A stretch of 28,708 nt of DNA from contig DIQT01000015.1 in assembly GCA_002427365.1 (NCBI GenBank), positions 163,463 to 192,170 on the forward strand. The letters are read 5' to 3'. This stretch comes from Caryophanales bacterium UBA5455. Lineage in GTDB: Bacteria > Bacillota_I > Bacilli_A > RFN20 > CAG-826. Position 1 is the stretch's first letter, and each line of letters opens with the position of its first letter. Below are positions 7,945 through 15,802 of the stretch, piece by piece. The notes below the pieces were generated by a model. It saw only the letters and a program-made list of their open reading frames with translations. It was not told the DNA's origin and did no database searches. A program made the translations under genes and the position numbers.

Positions 7945-8578
7945 TCTTGTCTAAATCCTTTTCATTTTCATCTTCACGAGGATTATTTTCTTCGCTAACT
8001 TCTTGTTCTTCGATCGATGTAATATCGGATGATTCGTTAACGAGTTGTTCTTCGGCTTTTTTATCTTTATCGGGTGTTACCAAAATAAGAATTAATAAAT
8101 AAATTACCCCAATGACTAACATCATATCCGCGATATTAAAGATAGGGAAACTATATGTACCAAAATCAAAACTAATAAAATCGACAACCCCCGTGAGTTT
8201 ATTAATCACAGTTAAAAAGCGGTCAATTAAATTACCAACCGTGCCCCCGATAATTAAGGCGGAGATGATTTTATGATTTGTATTAAACATCTTGCCCCGG
8301 ATAATCCGAAAAACAATCATTATAATCGCGGCCACTAAACTAAAAGCCATTAATAAACCAGTTTTTCCCGCTAAAAAGGACCAAGCTGCGCCGGTATTAT
8401 AAGTTAGGCGAAAGTAGAAGAAATTTTTAATGACTTGAACTTCAACTTGATGAGCAGGTGATAAATATTTAACAGCGAGAAATTTACTTACTTGATCAAT
8501 ACCTACAATTAAAACGATTAGCCAGTACCAGCTATGAAATATTTTTTTACTTATTTCTTTAAATTTTTCTTTATTCAT
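7934..8578 (-). CDS. lspA: Lipoprotein signal peptidase (signal peptidase II) with acidic C-terminal tail
   Basis: LspA is an aspartyl protease of the cytoplasmic membrane that cuts signal peptides from diacylated prolipoproteins. Four membrane segments are visible (about 17-37, 73-92, 103-120 and 148-167). The catalytic aspartates are Asp119 in GNLIDR and Asp151 in FNIAD, and NTGAAW at 61-66 is the conserved loop. The usual length is about 150-165 residues. Here the protein is 214, because residues 171-214 form a highly charged tail rich in Glu, Asp, Lys and Asn. The start overlaps the ileS stop in ATGAATAA, which suggests coupling. Its presence implies lipoproteins even if the cell lacks a wall. 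Confidence 0.94.
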   Translation of the reverse strand: MNKEKFKEISKKIFHSWYWLIVLIVGIDQVSKFLAVKYLSPAHQVEVQVIKNFFYFRLTYNTGAAWSFLAGKTGLLMAFSLVAAIIMIVFRIIRGKMFNTNHKIISALIIGGTVGNLIDRFLTVINKLTGVVDFISFDFGTYSFPIFNIADMMLVIGVIYLLILILVTPDKDKKAEEQLVNESSDITSIEEQEVSEENNPREDENEKDLDKNEL

Positions 8579-11294
8579 TGTTTTTTTCCGTTGCCGCTAA
8601 GCAGCGTGCACAAACGTGTTCTTCGCCAAGTTGGGTAAGGGGTTCATGGAAGTAATTCCAGCACCGATCGCATTTTTTGCCGACATGTTTTGTAACGACT
8701 ACTTCACGTATATCCGCAAGTTTAACTTCACTAACGATAAATAATCGTGCTAATTCTGCCTTTGAAAGTTCTTTAATCGCTTGCGTTAGTAAACTAGTAG
8801 GAACCGTTACGCTTGCTTCTTGGGCACTACCAATAATCCCATTTCCCCGAGCTTCTTCAAGGGCTTTTAAGACGATTTCCCGTTGCTTGTTAAACTCATT
8901 ATAAGCATTTAGGAGTGCGTTATCAACGTTATGAACTAGCGGCATATCTAAAAGTTGAACATTACTAACTTTTTCACTCGCAGGGAAATGCGCGTACACT
9001 TCATCCATTGTAAAGCTTAAGATTGGTGTTAATAGCCGCATTAGGTGGTCTAAACTATGATATAAGACATATTGGACACTTTTCCGGCGGGAAGAGTTAT
9101 ACGCTTCGCAGTATAAGATGTCTTTAGCAAAATCAAGATAAAAACTACTTAAATCACTACTAATAAACGTTGAAGCCAAAGAAATTACGTTCCCAAATTG
9201 ATATTTATCATAAGCCGCTAATATTTTATTTGAAACGTCATAGAGTTTATTAAGCATTAAGGAATCAATATAAAATAATGAAGGGGTATCACTTACGCTA
9301 AATGGCCGGTCACCATCTTGAAGATTACCTAACATAAATTTCATTGTATTACGAATTTTACGATAAATTTCGGACGTTTGTTTAATGACTGCTTCACTAA
9401 GGCGGACATCGCTTTGATAGTCAATATTTGCGACCCATAAGCGTAAAATATCACTGCCATATTGGTTAGCGATTTTTAATGGATCAACAACATTTCCTTT
9501 TGATTTCGACATTTTTGCGCCATTATCATCCATGATAAACCCATGCGATAAGACTGCTTTATATGGTGCTACCCCATGAGTGGCCACGGATAAAATAAGT
9601 GACGAGTTAAACCAGCCCCGATATTGGTCGCTTCCTTCTAAATATAAATCGGCCGGATATTTTAAGTTACGGCGATTGACAACCCCTTCAAACGAGGAGC
9701 CGCTATCAAACCAAACGTCCATCGTATCCGTTTCTTTATAAAAGCCATTATTTGGTGAACGGGGATTTGAATAGCCCTTTGGTAAAAGTTGTTCGACAGT
9801 TGAAGAAAACCAAATGTTTGAACCATGTTCTTCAACTAAAGCAATAATATGATCAAAAACATCTTCATCAATAATCGCGGTGCCATCCTCATTATAAATA
9901 ATGGGAATTGGTACACCCCAAACACGTTGCCTTGAAATGACCCAGTCGGTCCGTTCCTTAATCATGTTATACATCCGTGATTCGCCCCAACTTGGCGTCC
10001 ATTTAACAGTTTTAACCGCATTTAAGACATCTTGACGAACTTTATCTAACGACATAAACCATTGTGGGGTCGAGCGGAAGATTAATGGTTTGTGCGTCCG
10101 CCAGTCATGCGGATAGGAGTGAACAATCACGGTATCTTTTAAAAGCATATTGTTTTCGTTAAGCCAGGCTAACACTTCATCGTTTGCCTTTTCATAAAAC
10201 ATTCCTTCTAACCGCGGACCAGCCTCATTTGTCATTAACCCACGGGCATCAACGGGAGAAAACGGCGGTAAACCATATTTAACCCCAATTTTATAGTCAT
10301 CATCACCATGTCCAGGCGCGGTATGAACTAATCCCGTCCCCGCATCATCTGTGACGTGGTCTCCAACGATAACAACTGATTCACGGTCATAAAAGGGGTG
10401 CGTGGTCGTGACGAATTCTAAGTCTTGACCGACAACAGTTTGTAAAAGTTTAACATCACTTAGCCCAAGTTCTTTAATAAGAACGGGCGCTAATTCAACT
10501 AAAAAGACGAGTTTACCAACATTAGTTTGATAAACGCCATACGTAAAGCGAGGATGGGCACTAATTGCTAAGTTTGCGGGTAAGGTCCACGGTGTCGTTG
10601 TCCAAATGACAAGGCTTGCATCATTAGGTACGATGCCTTTGCCATCTTTTACGGGGAATTTAACATAAATTGCGTGTGATTCGACGTCTTGATATTCGAT
10701 TTCGGCTTCCGCAAGAGCGGTTTCACTACTTGGTGACCAATAAACTGGTTTTTCACCTTTATAAATTAAGCCATTAAGAGCAAGCTTTTTAAAGATCGTT
10801 AATTGACTTGCTTCATATTTTGAATCTAGTGTTACATAGGGATGATCAAAATCACCAATAACACCAAGCCGCATCACTTGTTGTTTTTGTTTATTTACTT
10901 GCTTATACGCATAATTTTCACATAATTTACGGAAATCCGCGGGCGCCATATGTTTCCGGTCGACGCCATCCATTTTCGTTACTTGGACTTCAATTGGTAA
11001 GCCATGCGTATCCCAGCCAAAAACAAACGGGGTATCGTAACCTTGCATATTTTTATGGCGGATAATAATATCTTTTAAAATCCGATTTAATGTATGGCCG
11101 GCATGAATATCACCATTCGCGTACGGGGGCCCATCATGAAGATGAAAAGTTTCGTGGCCCTTATTTTTCGCGCGCATTTGTTCATATAAATGCATTTGTT
11201 GCCATTTTTCAATTTGGATTGGTTCCTTTTTTGCTAAATTACCCCGCATTTCAAAGTCGGTGTGGGGCATTAAGAGTGTTTCTTTTAATGACAT
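8571..11294 (-). CDS. ileS: Isoleucyl-tRNA synthetase
   Basis: IleS charges tRNA-Ile and edits valine. The 907 residues match the bacterial class I enzyme. The HIGH signature reads HAGH at 64-67 within PPYANGDIHAGH, and KMSKS is at 594-598. The editing domain holds WTTTPWTLPAN (231-241) and GTGLVHTAPGHGDDDY (319-334). The C-terminal zinc-binding part has CDRC (875-878) and CARC (895-898), as in the bacterial type that is sensitive to mupirocin; sensitivity itself is not shown here. The ATG has a good AGGGAGG site six bases upstream. Expression is predicted to be set by the T-box leader in front, which is in line with the AUC specifier. It is the first gene of ileS-lspA-rluD. Confidence 0.97.
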   Translation of the reverse strand: MSLKETLLMPHTDFEMRGNLAKKEPIQIEKWQQMHLYEQMRAKNKGHETFHLHDGPPYANGDIHAGHTLNRILKDIIIRHKNMQGYDTPFVFGWDTHGLPIEVQVTKMDGVDRKHMAPADFRKLCENYAYKQVNKQKQQVMRLGVIGDFDHPYVTLDSKYEASQLTIFKKLALNGLIYKGEKPVYWSPSSETALAEAEIEYQDVESHAIYVKFPVKDGKGIVPNDASLVIWTTTPWTLPANLAISAHPRFTYGVYQTNVGKLVFLVELAPVLIKELGLSDVKLLQTVVGQDLEFVTTTHPFYDRESVVIVGDHVTDDAGTGLVHTAPGHGDDDYKIGVKYGLPPFSPVDARGLMTNEAGPRLEGMFYEKANDEVLAWLNENNMLLKDTVIVHSYPHDWRTHKPLIFRSTPQWFMSLDKVRQDVLNAVKTVKWTPSWGESRMYNMIKERTDWVISRQRVWGVPIPIIYNEDGTAIIDEDVFDHIIALVEEHGSNIWFSSTVEQLLPKGYSNPRSPNNGFYKETDTMDVWFDSGSSFEGVVNRRNLKYPADLYLEGSDQYRGWFNSSLILSVATHGVAPYKAVLSHGFIMDDNGAKMSKSKGNVVDPLKIANQYGSDILRLWVANIDYQSDVRLSEAVIKQTSEIYRKIRNTMKFMLGNLQDGDRPFSVSDTPSLFYIDSLMLNKLYDVSNKILAAYDKYQFGNVISLASTFISSDLSSFYLDFAKDILYCEAYNSSRRKSVQYVLYHSLDHLMRLLTPILSFTMDEVYAHFPASEKVSNVQLLDMPLVHNVDNALLNAYNEFNKQREIVLKALEEARGNGIIGSAQEASVTVPTSLLTQAIKELSKAELARLFIVSEVKLADIREVVVTKHVGKKCDRCWNYFHEPLTQLGEEHVCARCLAATEKNNE

Positions 11295-11318
11295 AATTTG
11301 TCCTCCCTTAGTTTAAAT

Positions 11319-11538
11319 AAAAAGCGTCCTCGTATAAGGACGCTATTAACGTGGTACCACCTTAGTTCAAGAATTACTTCTTGCGCTCTTAGCACGATAA
11401 CGGGTGCAACCGTTTAAGCTTACTATTATTCAGCCTAACTCCATGAAGTGATATGTTAATTAGGCTTGTTTCTACCTTTCACCAAACGGTAGCTCTCTAA
11501 GAACAAGTGGCTAATCACACGTGTCTTCACGCTGATTT
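11319..11538 (-). promoter_or_regulatory. T-box riboswitch (tRNA-Ile) before ileS
   Basis: The leader runs from about 11538 to the terminator. The T-box core GGTGGTACCACG is at 11350-11361, and its UGGU would pair with the ACCA end of uncharged tRNA-Ile. The specifier is AUC at 11450-11452, followed by the usual A and the stem I base CTTCA (11444-11448), which pairs with TGAAG at 11525-11529. The stem I segment TTCTTAGAGAG recurs almost unchanged in the pheS leader. The terminator is AGCGTCCT / AGGACGCT with a T run (11319-11344). Low charged tRNA-Ile is expected to favour the antiterminator. Confidence 0.93.
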
Positions 11539-11544
11539 ATACAT

Positions 11545-11574
11545 ATTATATCTTATTAATTAGGTTAATAACAA
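11545..11574 (-). promoter_or_regulatory. Promoter of the ileS leader
   Basis: TATAAT at 11545-11550 has TTGTTA at 11569-11574 with an 18-bp spacer, giving +1 near 11538. The spacer contains a 7-bp inverted repeat, TTATTAA / TTAATAA (11553-11571). Confidence 0.6.
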
Positions 11575-11589
11575 CTAATAAGAAATCAA

Positions 11590-12732
11590 CTATTCACCAA
11601 ATTTATTTAAGAAATCCGGCAAAATGTTATCGGTATCTTCACTAATATCATCATCTTGCTGATCATCAAAGCGAATTGGGTCAACCGGTTTAATTGGACC
11701 ACTGACCGTTGGCACTTCCGTAAAGTCAATTTCTTGTTCAAAGTCAGTTGCAATAACACTAACAAGAATTTGATCATCTAAGAAGTTATTTATCGAAATA
11801 CCAAATTTAATATCAAGAGCGTTGCCACTTGTTTCAATAATTTGATAAACGGTATCTTGGGCTTCATATAAGGAAACGTTTTTCCCAGCGGTGACGGAAA
11901 TAATTGCTTTACGCGCACCTTGAAGCGATGCTTCTAATAATGGCGAATTAACCGCATTTTGGGCGGCTTCCTTCGTTTTATTAACGCCGCTTCCGGAGCC
12001 AAAGCCAATTAAAGCGACCCCCGCATCTTTTAAGGTGTCGCGAACATCCGCAAAGTCAAGGTTAATAACCGCTGGTAATAAAATTAAATCAACAACGGTT
12101 TTAACTGATTGGGCTAAGACTTTATCTGATTCAGCGAATGCTTCACTAATTGGAGCATTGCCACTTACCATTAATAATTTATCGTTACTAATTACAATAA
12201 TCGCATCGACAACTTCTTTTAAGGCATTAAGACCTTCCACGGAGTTAGCAATCCGGCGATTTCCTTCAAACGTAAACGGACGGGTAACAATCGCGATCGT
12301 TAACGCGCCGGCTTTTCTTGCTTGATCAGCAATAATTGGTGCGGCACCCGTTCCCGTTCCTCCACCCATTCCGGCGGCAATAAAGACAAGGTCAGCGCCT
12401 TCGACAATTTTCGCAATTTCTTCGGTACTTGCTAACGCAGCTTCGCGGCCAACTTCGGGTTTTCCGCCCGCTCCTAAGCCATGCGTATAATTTTCACCGA
12501 GGACTAAGCGATTTCTCGTCCTGGAAGTCGATAAGGCTTGTTTATCGGTATTAGCAACCCAAAACTCGACGTTTTGAATTTCTTCGTCAATCATCCGGTT
12601 GACGGCGTTATTACCCGCGCCCCCAGCACCAATGACTTTAATGATTGCGACTGGTTCAAAGTTATCTAAGTCACTTGCGCCAGCGCTGGGGTGACTTAAA
12701 TCTTCTTCATAATCTTTAATTAAATCAAGCAT
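11590..12732 (-). CDS. ftsZ: Cell division GTPase FtsZ
   Basis: FtsZ is the tubulin-like GTPase that forms the Z ring at midcell. The 380 residues include the nucleotide-binding GAGGAGNNAVNRM (35-47), the tubulin signature GGGTGTG (123-129) and the catalytic T7 loop NLDFADV (224-230). An Asp/Glu-rich linker (about 338-368) ends in ILPDFLNKFGE, which resembles the conserved C-terminal peptide that binds FtsA and other tethers. AGGAGG in front of the ATG overlaps the ftsA stop 14 bases away, so the two genes are one operon. No clear terminator follows before the ileS promoter. Polymerisation motifs appear intact, in contrast to the altered ATP motifs of the neighbouring FtsA. Confidence 0.97.
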   Translation of the reverse strand: MLDLIKDYEEDLSHPSAGASDLDNFEPVAIIKVIGAGGAGNNAVNRMIDEEIQNVEFWVANTDKQALSTSRTRNRLVLGENYTHGLGAGGKPEVGREAALASTEEIAKIVEGADLVFIAAGMGGGTGTGAAPIIADQARKAGALTIAIVTRPFTFEGNRRIANSVEGLNALKEVVDAIIVISNDKLLMVSGNAPISEAFAESDKVLAQSVKTVVDLILLPAVINLDFADVRDTLKDAGVALIGFGSGSGVNKTKEAAQNAVNSPLLEASLQGARKAIISVTAGKNVSLYEAQDTVYQIIETSGNALDIKFGISINNFLDDQILVSVIATDFEQEIDFTEVPTVSGPIKPVDPIRFDDQQDDDISEDTDNILPDFLNKFGE

Positions 12733-12746
12733 TAGTGTTCCTCCTA

Positions 12747-13955
12747 TTAGATGCGGGGCTCATTGTTACGAGAAATGTTCGTAACTTTGACATGCTCATC
12801 GCCAATTTCGTTTTTGTAGCGTGTGTAAGCTTTAATTAAACCTAACGTTACCGCATATGTTCCGTTCCGTGCCCCAAAACTTGTTGGAGTAATAAAGGAA
12901 ACGTTTTCTTTTGTTTCGTGTTCATAGAAATAAGTTGTAAAGCCATTAAGATCCGCTAGACCACCAATGATAACAAGCGGATAATCGCCTAACGCTTCAT
13001 TCCCACCTTGTTCAGCAATTAATTGTTTTAAGCCAACGTGGAATAAACTAATATATTCACTTAACCAGCTAGTAATCGCTTCGCCAAGTGTATCAACATA
13101 AATTGGTTGTTTAATGTTTGTCGAGGAAACGCCATCGGCAATTTTTGTTTGATAATTTAAGATGCGCGCATCATAACCATATTTAATAATTAGTTCTTCC
13201 GCGAGTTTGGCGTCAAGGTTAAATGTTTTTTGGATGTGGCTAATTAGATCATCGCCACCTTTATTTAAAATAATTGTGCCAAATAAACTGTCATTCGCGA
13301 TTAAACTTAATGATGATTTTTGCGCGCCTAAATCCGCAAGAATGTATTTATTTGGAACATTTGGATATGATTTAAATAGTTCGCTCACCGCATATGTATC
13401 AAGGAAGGCTTTTACTAATTGATAGCCTGCTTCTTCAATGACATTTGCGTATTCGTCACAAAGTTTAGTCGGAAGTAAATGAATTTTTGCTTGGATTGTT
13501 AATGTTGGTGATGTATAGCCAATTGGTGGTTCGATAAACCGTTTGCCATCTTCCAGCGCGTATAAATCAGGAATAATACCAACAATTGTTGTTCCTTCAA
13601 GTTGGGCGTCGCGGCGAATAATATTAATAACGTTTTTTACATCAATTTGTTCAACGCGCGCGGCTGGGGAAACAACGGTCGAAGATCGATTTGCTTGGAA
13701 AATTTGTTGACCGTTACTAGGTAAGGCCAAGACAATTTCTTTAATTGGAAGTTTTGTCCTTTGGGCGGCTTCATCAAGTGCTTTTTTCACCGCACCAACT
13801 AATAAAGGTGCATTAACGATATGTCCTTCGCTAATGGCTCCCCGTAATGGTGTTTTCGAGGCATATAAAACAATTGGTTGGTTACAAAGTTCATAACCGA
13901 TGAGTACTTTAACAGCACTATGTGATAATTCAACGACGACAATTGGTTTACTCAT
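12747..13955 (-). CDS. ftsA: Divergent FtsA, actin-like division protein
   Basis: FtsA normally tethers FtsZ filaments to the membrane as an ATP-binding actin homologue. This 402-residue protein keeps the overall layout, with the 1C (SHS2) insert at about 85-165 (IIPDLYALEDGKRFIEPP), a phosphate-2 region ADLGAQKSSLS (207-217) and an adenosine-type IIGGLADLNGF (329-339). The phosphate-1 loop, usually DIGT/S, reads ELSHSAVK at 9-16. The C-terminal end (377-402) shows no obvious amphipathic membrane-targeting helix. I chose the ATG at 13955 because AGGAAAGG sits just upstream. An upstream in-frame ATG at 13991 overlaps the -10 box, and one at 13979 is four bases from the predicted +1 without a ribosome site. 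It lies directly before ftsZ, which supports the name. Confidence 0.85.
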   Translation of the reverse strand: MSKPIVVVELSHSAVKVLIGYELCNQPIVLYASKTPLRGAISEGHIVNAPLLVGAVKKALDEAAQRTKLPIKEIVLALPSNGQQIFQANRSSTVVSPAARVEQIDVKNVINIIRRDAQLEGTTIVGIIPDLYALEDGKRFIEPPIGYTSPTLTIQAKIHLLPTKLCDEYANVIEEAGYQLVKAFLDTYAVSELFKSYPNVPNKYILADLGAQKSSLSLIANDSLFGTIILNKGGDDLISHIQKTFNLDAKLAEELIIKYGYDARILNYQTKIADGVSSTNIKQPIYVDTLGEAITSWLSEYISLFHVGLKQLIAEQGGNEALGDYPLVIIGGLADLNGFTTYFYEHETKENVSFITPTSFGARNGTYAVTLGLIKAYTRYKNEIGDEHVKVTNISRNNEPRI

Positions 13956-13989
13956 AAGCCCTTTCCTAACTACATTCATTTCTATATAC

Positions 13990-14018
13990 ATTATATAGAA
14001 ACCGAACTATTTATACAA
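13990..14018 (-). promoter_or_regulatory. Promoter of ftsA-ftsZ
   Basis: TTGTAT (14013-14018) and TATAAT (13990-13995) are separated by 17 bp, giving +1 near 13983 and a 5' UTR of about 28 bases before the chosen start. A terminator lies upstream, so ftsA-ftsZ is a unit separate from mraZ-rsmH. Confidence 0.7.
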
Positions 14019-14084
14019 TTGCAAAATTAGTAATTTTTTATTAGATTATTTAAAAAAATACCGCATCATTAGTAGTTATTTAGT

Positions 14085-14122
14085 AAAAAACCAGTTTAAA
14101 AATGGGGGAAATTTTAAACTGG
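14085..14122 (-). terminator. Rho-independent terminator after the ftsL-position gene
   Basis: The stem CCAGTTTAAAA / TTTTAAACTGG, with a loop holding five C residues, is followed by TTTTTT on the minus strand. It ends mraZ-rsmH-ftsL. It is flanked by an 8-bp inverted repeat, GCATCATT / AATGATGC (14063-14070 and 14139-14146). Confidence 0.85.
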
Positions 14123-14158
14123 CTTTAATAACACTTTGAATGATGCTTATCGTCTAGG

Positions 14159-14374
14159 CTAATATTCAAGATGTTCTTCAACTGGGGATGATGTTTCTTC
14201 GCTCACGATTTCGCTTTCAGCTTCGTGGGCTTCGGCAGCTTTAATTTGTTCGGAAACAGAAATATAAACTGCTGTGCCACCCGACAAAATTAAAATGAAA
14301 GCGCTCGTAATTAATGTTTTACGTAAGCGATAGTAACCGGCTTTACGACCGAATTTTGTTAGTTTGTCCTTCAT
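14159..14374 (-). CDS. Small single-span membrane protein in the ftsL position
   Basis: The 71 residues have a basic N-terminus (1-19), one membrane segment (about 20-39, LITSAFILILSGGTAVYISV) and an acidic Glu/Ser-rich tail (about 42-71). It follows rsmH by nine bases and precedes a terminator, exactly where Bacillus has ftsL. Topology (basic end inside, acidic end outside) fits FtsL. FtsL proteins are usually 90-120 residues with a leucine-zipper coiled coil after the membrane span. Here that part is too short to form one. It may be a vestigial FtsL or an unrelated lineage-specific protein. The name rests on position and topology only, so no symbol is given. Confidence 0.7.
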   Translation of the reverse strand: MKDKLTKFGRKAGYYRLRKTLITSAFILILSGGTAVYISVSEQIKAAEAHEAESEIVSEETSSPVEEHLEY

Positions 14375-14383
14375 GTTGGTTAC

Positions 14384-15310
14384 CTACTTTCTTTCAATAA
14401 TTCTTAGTTTTGCGCTTGCCGCGCGGGGATTTTGTTTTAGTTCATACTCACTTGGTATAATGACTTTCCGGTTCACAAGAACGTAACTTGCTTCTTCTTG
14501 TATTGGGAGATGGCGATTACCGATGACGACCGCATATTCTTTAAAAATATTTTTAACGATCCGGTCTTCAAGACTATGGAAAGTAATAACAGCAAGCCGC
14601 CCACCACTTCTTAGTAAGGGAAGCATGGCATGGAGTGTTTCACTTAAGACATTTAATTCGTCATTAACTTCAATTCTTAAGGCTTGAAACACTTGTTTTG
14701 CGGGATGGCCTTTTTTGGCTAATTCCCGGGCCGGCTTTGATTTTTTAATAATTTCGACTAATTCGCCGGTTGTTGTAATCGGCTTAACTTGACGCGCTTT
14801 AACAATATTCTTAGCGATTTGATAGGCGTATTTTTCTTCACCATATTCGCGGAAGATTTTTGTTAATTCACCAAGAGTATAAATATTAACGATATCAGCG
14901 GCGGTTTTTCGACCGTTATATTGATCCATCCGCATATCAAGGGGACCATCATAGCGATACGAGAAACCCCGTTCTGGTTCATCAAACATTGGACTTGAGA
15001 CGCCTAAATCAAGGAGGACGCCATCGACTTCTACGACACCACGTCTTTTTAATTCATCAGCGGCATTAACGAAGTTCGTATGAATAAGTGTGTAATTTGG
15101 TCCAATCTTGTCTAAGACTTTTTTCGAATAACTTAAGGCTGTTTCATCTTGGTCAAATCCATATAAGGCGCCGCGATTTACTTTACGGAACATTTCTGCG
15201 GCATGGCCAGCGCGACCAAGCGTTAAATCACAATAGATTCCATCAACTGGGAGTTGTAAGTGGCTTACTACTTCATTGAGTAAGACCGGTGTGTGGGGAT
15301 TCGCTGCCAT
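14384..15310 (-). CDS. rsmH: 16S rRNA (cytosine-1402-N4)-methyltransferase RsmH (MraW)
   Basis: RsmH methylates N4 of C1402 in the decoding centre of 16S rRNA, using S-adenosylmethionine. The 308 residues start MAANPHTPVLLNEVV, aligning with the family N-terminus. The SAM site reads LTLGRAGHAAE (30-40), and VDGVLLDLGVSSPMFD and the C-terminal GGRLAVITFHSLEDRIVK are family hallmarks. A longer in-frame reading from 15364 would overlap mraZ by 53 bases and add 18 residues without family match. The ATG at 15310 is one base past the mraZ stop. There is no good ribosome site, so coupling to mraZ translation is likely. The gene order mraZ-rsmH-ftsL is that of the division and cell wall cluster. Confidence 0.95.
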   Translation of the reverse strand: MAANPHTPVLLNEVVSHLQLPVDGIYCDLTLGRAGHAAEMFRKVNRGALYGFDQDETALSYSKKVLDKIGPNYTLIHTNFVNAADELKRRGVVEVDGVLLDLGVSSPMFDEPERGFSYRYDGPLDMRMDQYNGRKTAADIVNIYTLGELTKIFREYGEEKYAYQIAKNIVKARQVKPITTTGELVEIIKKSKPARELAKKGHPAKQVFQALRIEVNDELNVLSETLHAMLPLLRSGGRLAVITFHSLEDRIVKNIFKEYAVVIGNRHLPIQEEASYVLVNRKVIIPSEYELKQNPRAASAKLRIIERK

Positions 15311-15311
15311 T

Positions 15312-15740
15312 TTAGACGCGTGGTAGACGGGCTGCAATTGCTTCAAAGTCGCCTTTGATTTCACTTTGATAAGCTTCCCACGCTCCTAAGCTCCAAATTT
15401 CAAAGTGATCATTAAGTCCAATAACGACAACATCTTTCGAAATATTATATTCAGCAACCAAACTCGTTGGTAAGGCGATCCGGCCATGGGAGTCAACTTC
15501 AATTTCGACAACGCTTGGTAAGCGGAGCCGCATAAAGGCCCGGGCATCAGGATCGTTATAAGCAAGGGCGTTTGTTCGTTCAATAAGCGCGTCGAAGGTT
15601 TCTTGTTTATAAACTTCAAGCGCACCATCATACCCTTTCATGACGTAGAGAAAAGAGGATCCAAGGTTACTACGAAACTTGCTTGGTACGACTAAGCGAT
15701 TTTTACTGTCCAAATTATGTTTAAATGTACCAAAGAACAT
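15312..15740 (-). CDS. mraZ: MraZ transcriptional regulator
   Basis: MraZ is a ring-forming DNA-binding protein with two AbrB-like halves that controls its own operon. The 142 residues match the family length. They start MFFGTFKHNLDSKNRLVVPSKFR-like (first DxKxR half at about 11-22), and the second half carries DSHGRIALP (about 82-90). I chose the ATG at 15740 because family members begin Met-Phe-x-Gly. A GTG 18 bases upstream would add six residues that are encoded by the operator itself. A GGGAGG site lies 10 bases before the ATG, somewhat far, and is also part of the MraZ box pair, so MraZ binding could compete with transcription there and its repeat is in the leader. Confidence 0.95.
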   Translation of the reverse strand: MFFGTFKHNLDSKNRLVVPSKFRSNLGSSFLYVMKGYDGALEVYKQETFDALIERTNALAYNDPDARAFMRLRLPSVVEIEVDSHGRIALPTSLVAEYNISKDVVVIGLNDHFEIWSLGAWEAYQSEIKGDFEAIAARLPRV

Positions 15741-15742
15741 TG

Positions 15743-15757
15743 TCCCACTTCCTCCCA
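15743..15757 (-). promoter_or_regulatory. MraZ operator: two TGGGA boxes, 10 bp apart
   Basis: TGGGA at 15753-15757 and 15743-15747 are separated by five bases, the spacing known for MraZ boxes (TGGG-N-N5 repeats). They lie between the predicted +1 (15767) and the mraZ ATG. A third box in phase was not found on either side. Direct autoregulation is inferred. Confidence 0.7.
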
Positions 15758-15773
15758 CTTATCTTGTAACCAT

Positions 15774-15802
15774 ATTATAATAAGGAAAAAGTAATTTGTC
15801 TA
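15774..15802 (-). promoter_or_regulatory. Promoter of mraZ-rsmH
   Basis: TAGACA (15797-15802) and TATAAT (15774-15779) have a 17-bp spacer: 11 of 12 consensus positions, the best promoter in the window. The predicted +1 is near 15767. Confidence 0.85.

Noticed and set aside
13956..13991. Upstream ATG codons of ftsA at 13991 and 13979
   Set aside because: The first overlaps the -10 box and the second is four bases from the predicted +1 with no ribosome site. The ATG at 13955 has AGGAAAGG.
15311..15364. Longer rsmH start inside mraZ
   Set aside because: It would overlap mraZ by 53 bases. The family N-terminus starts at the ATG at 15310.
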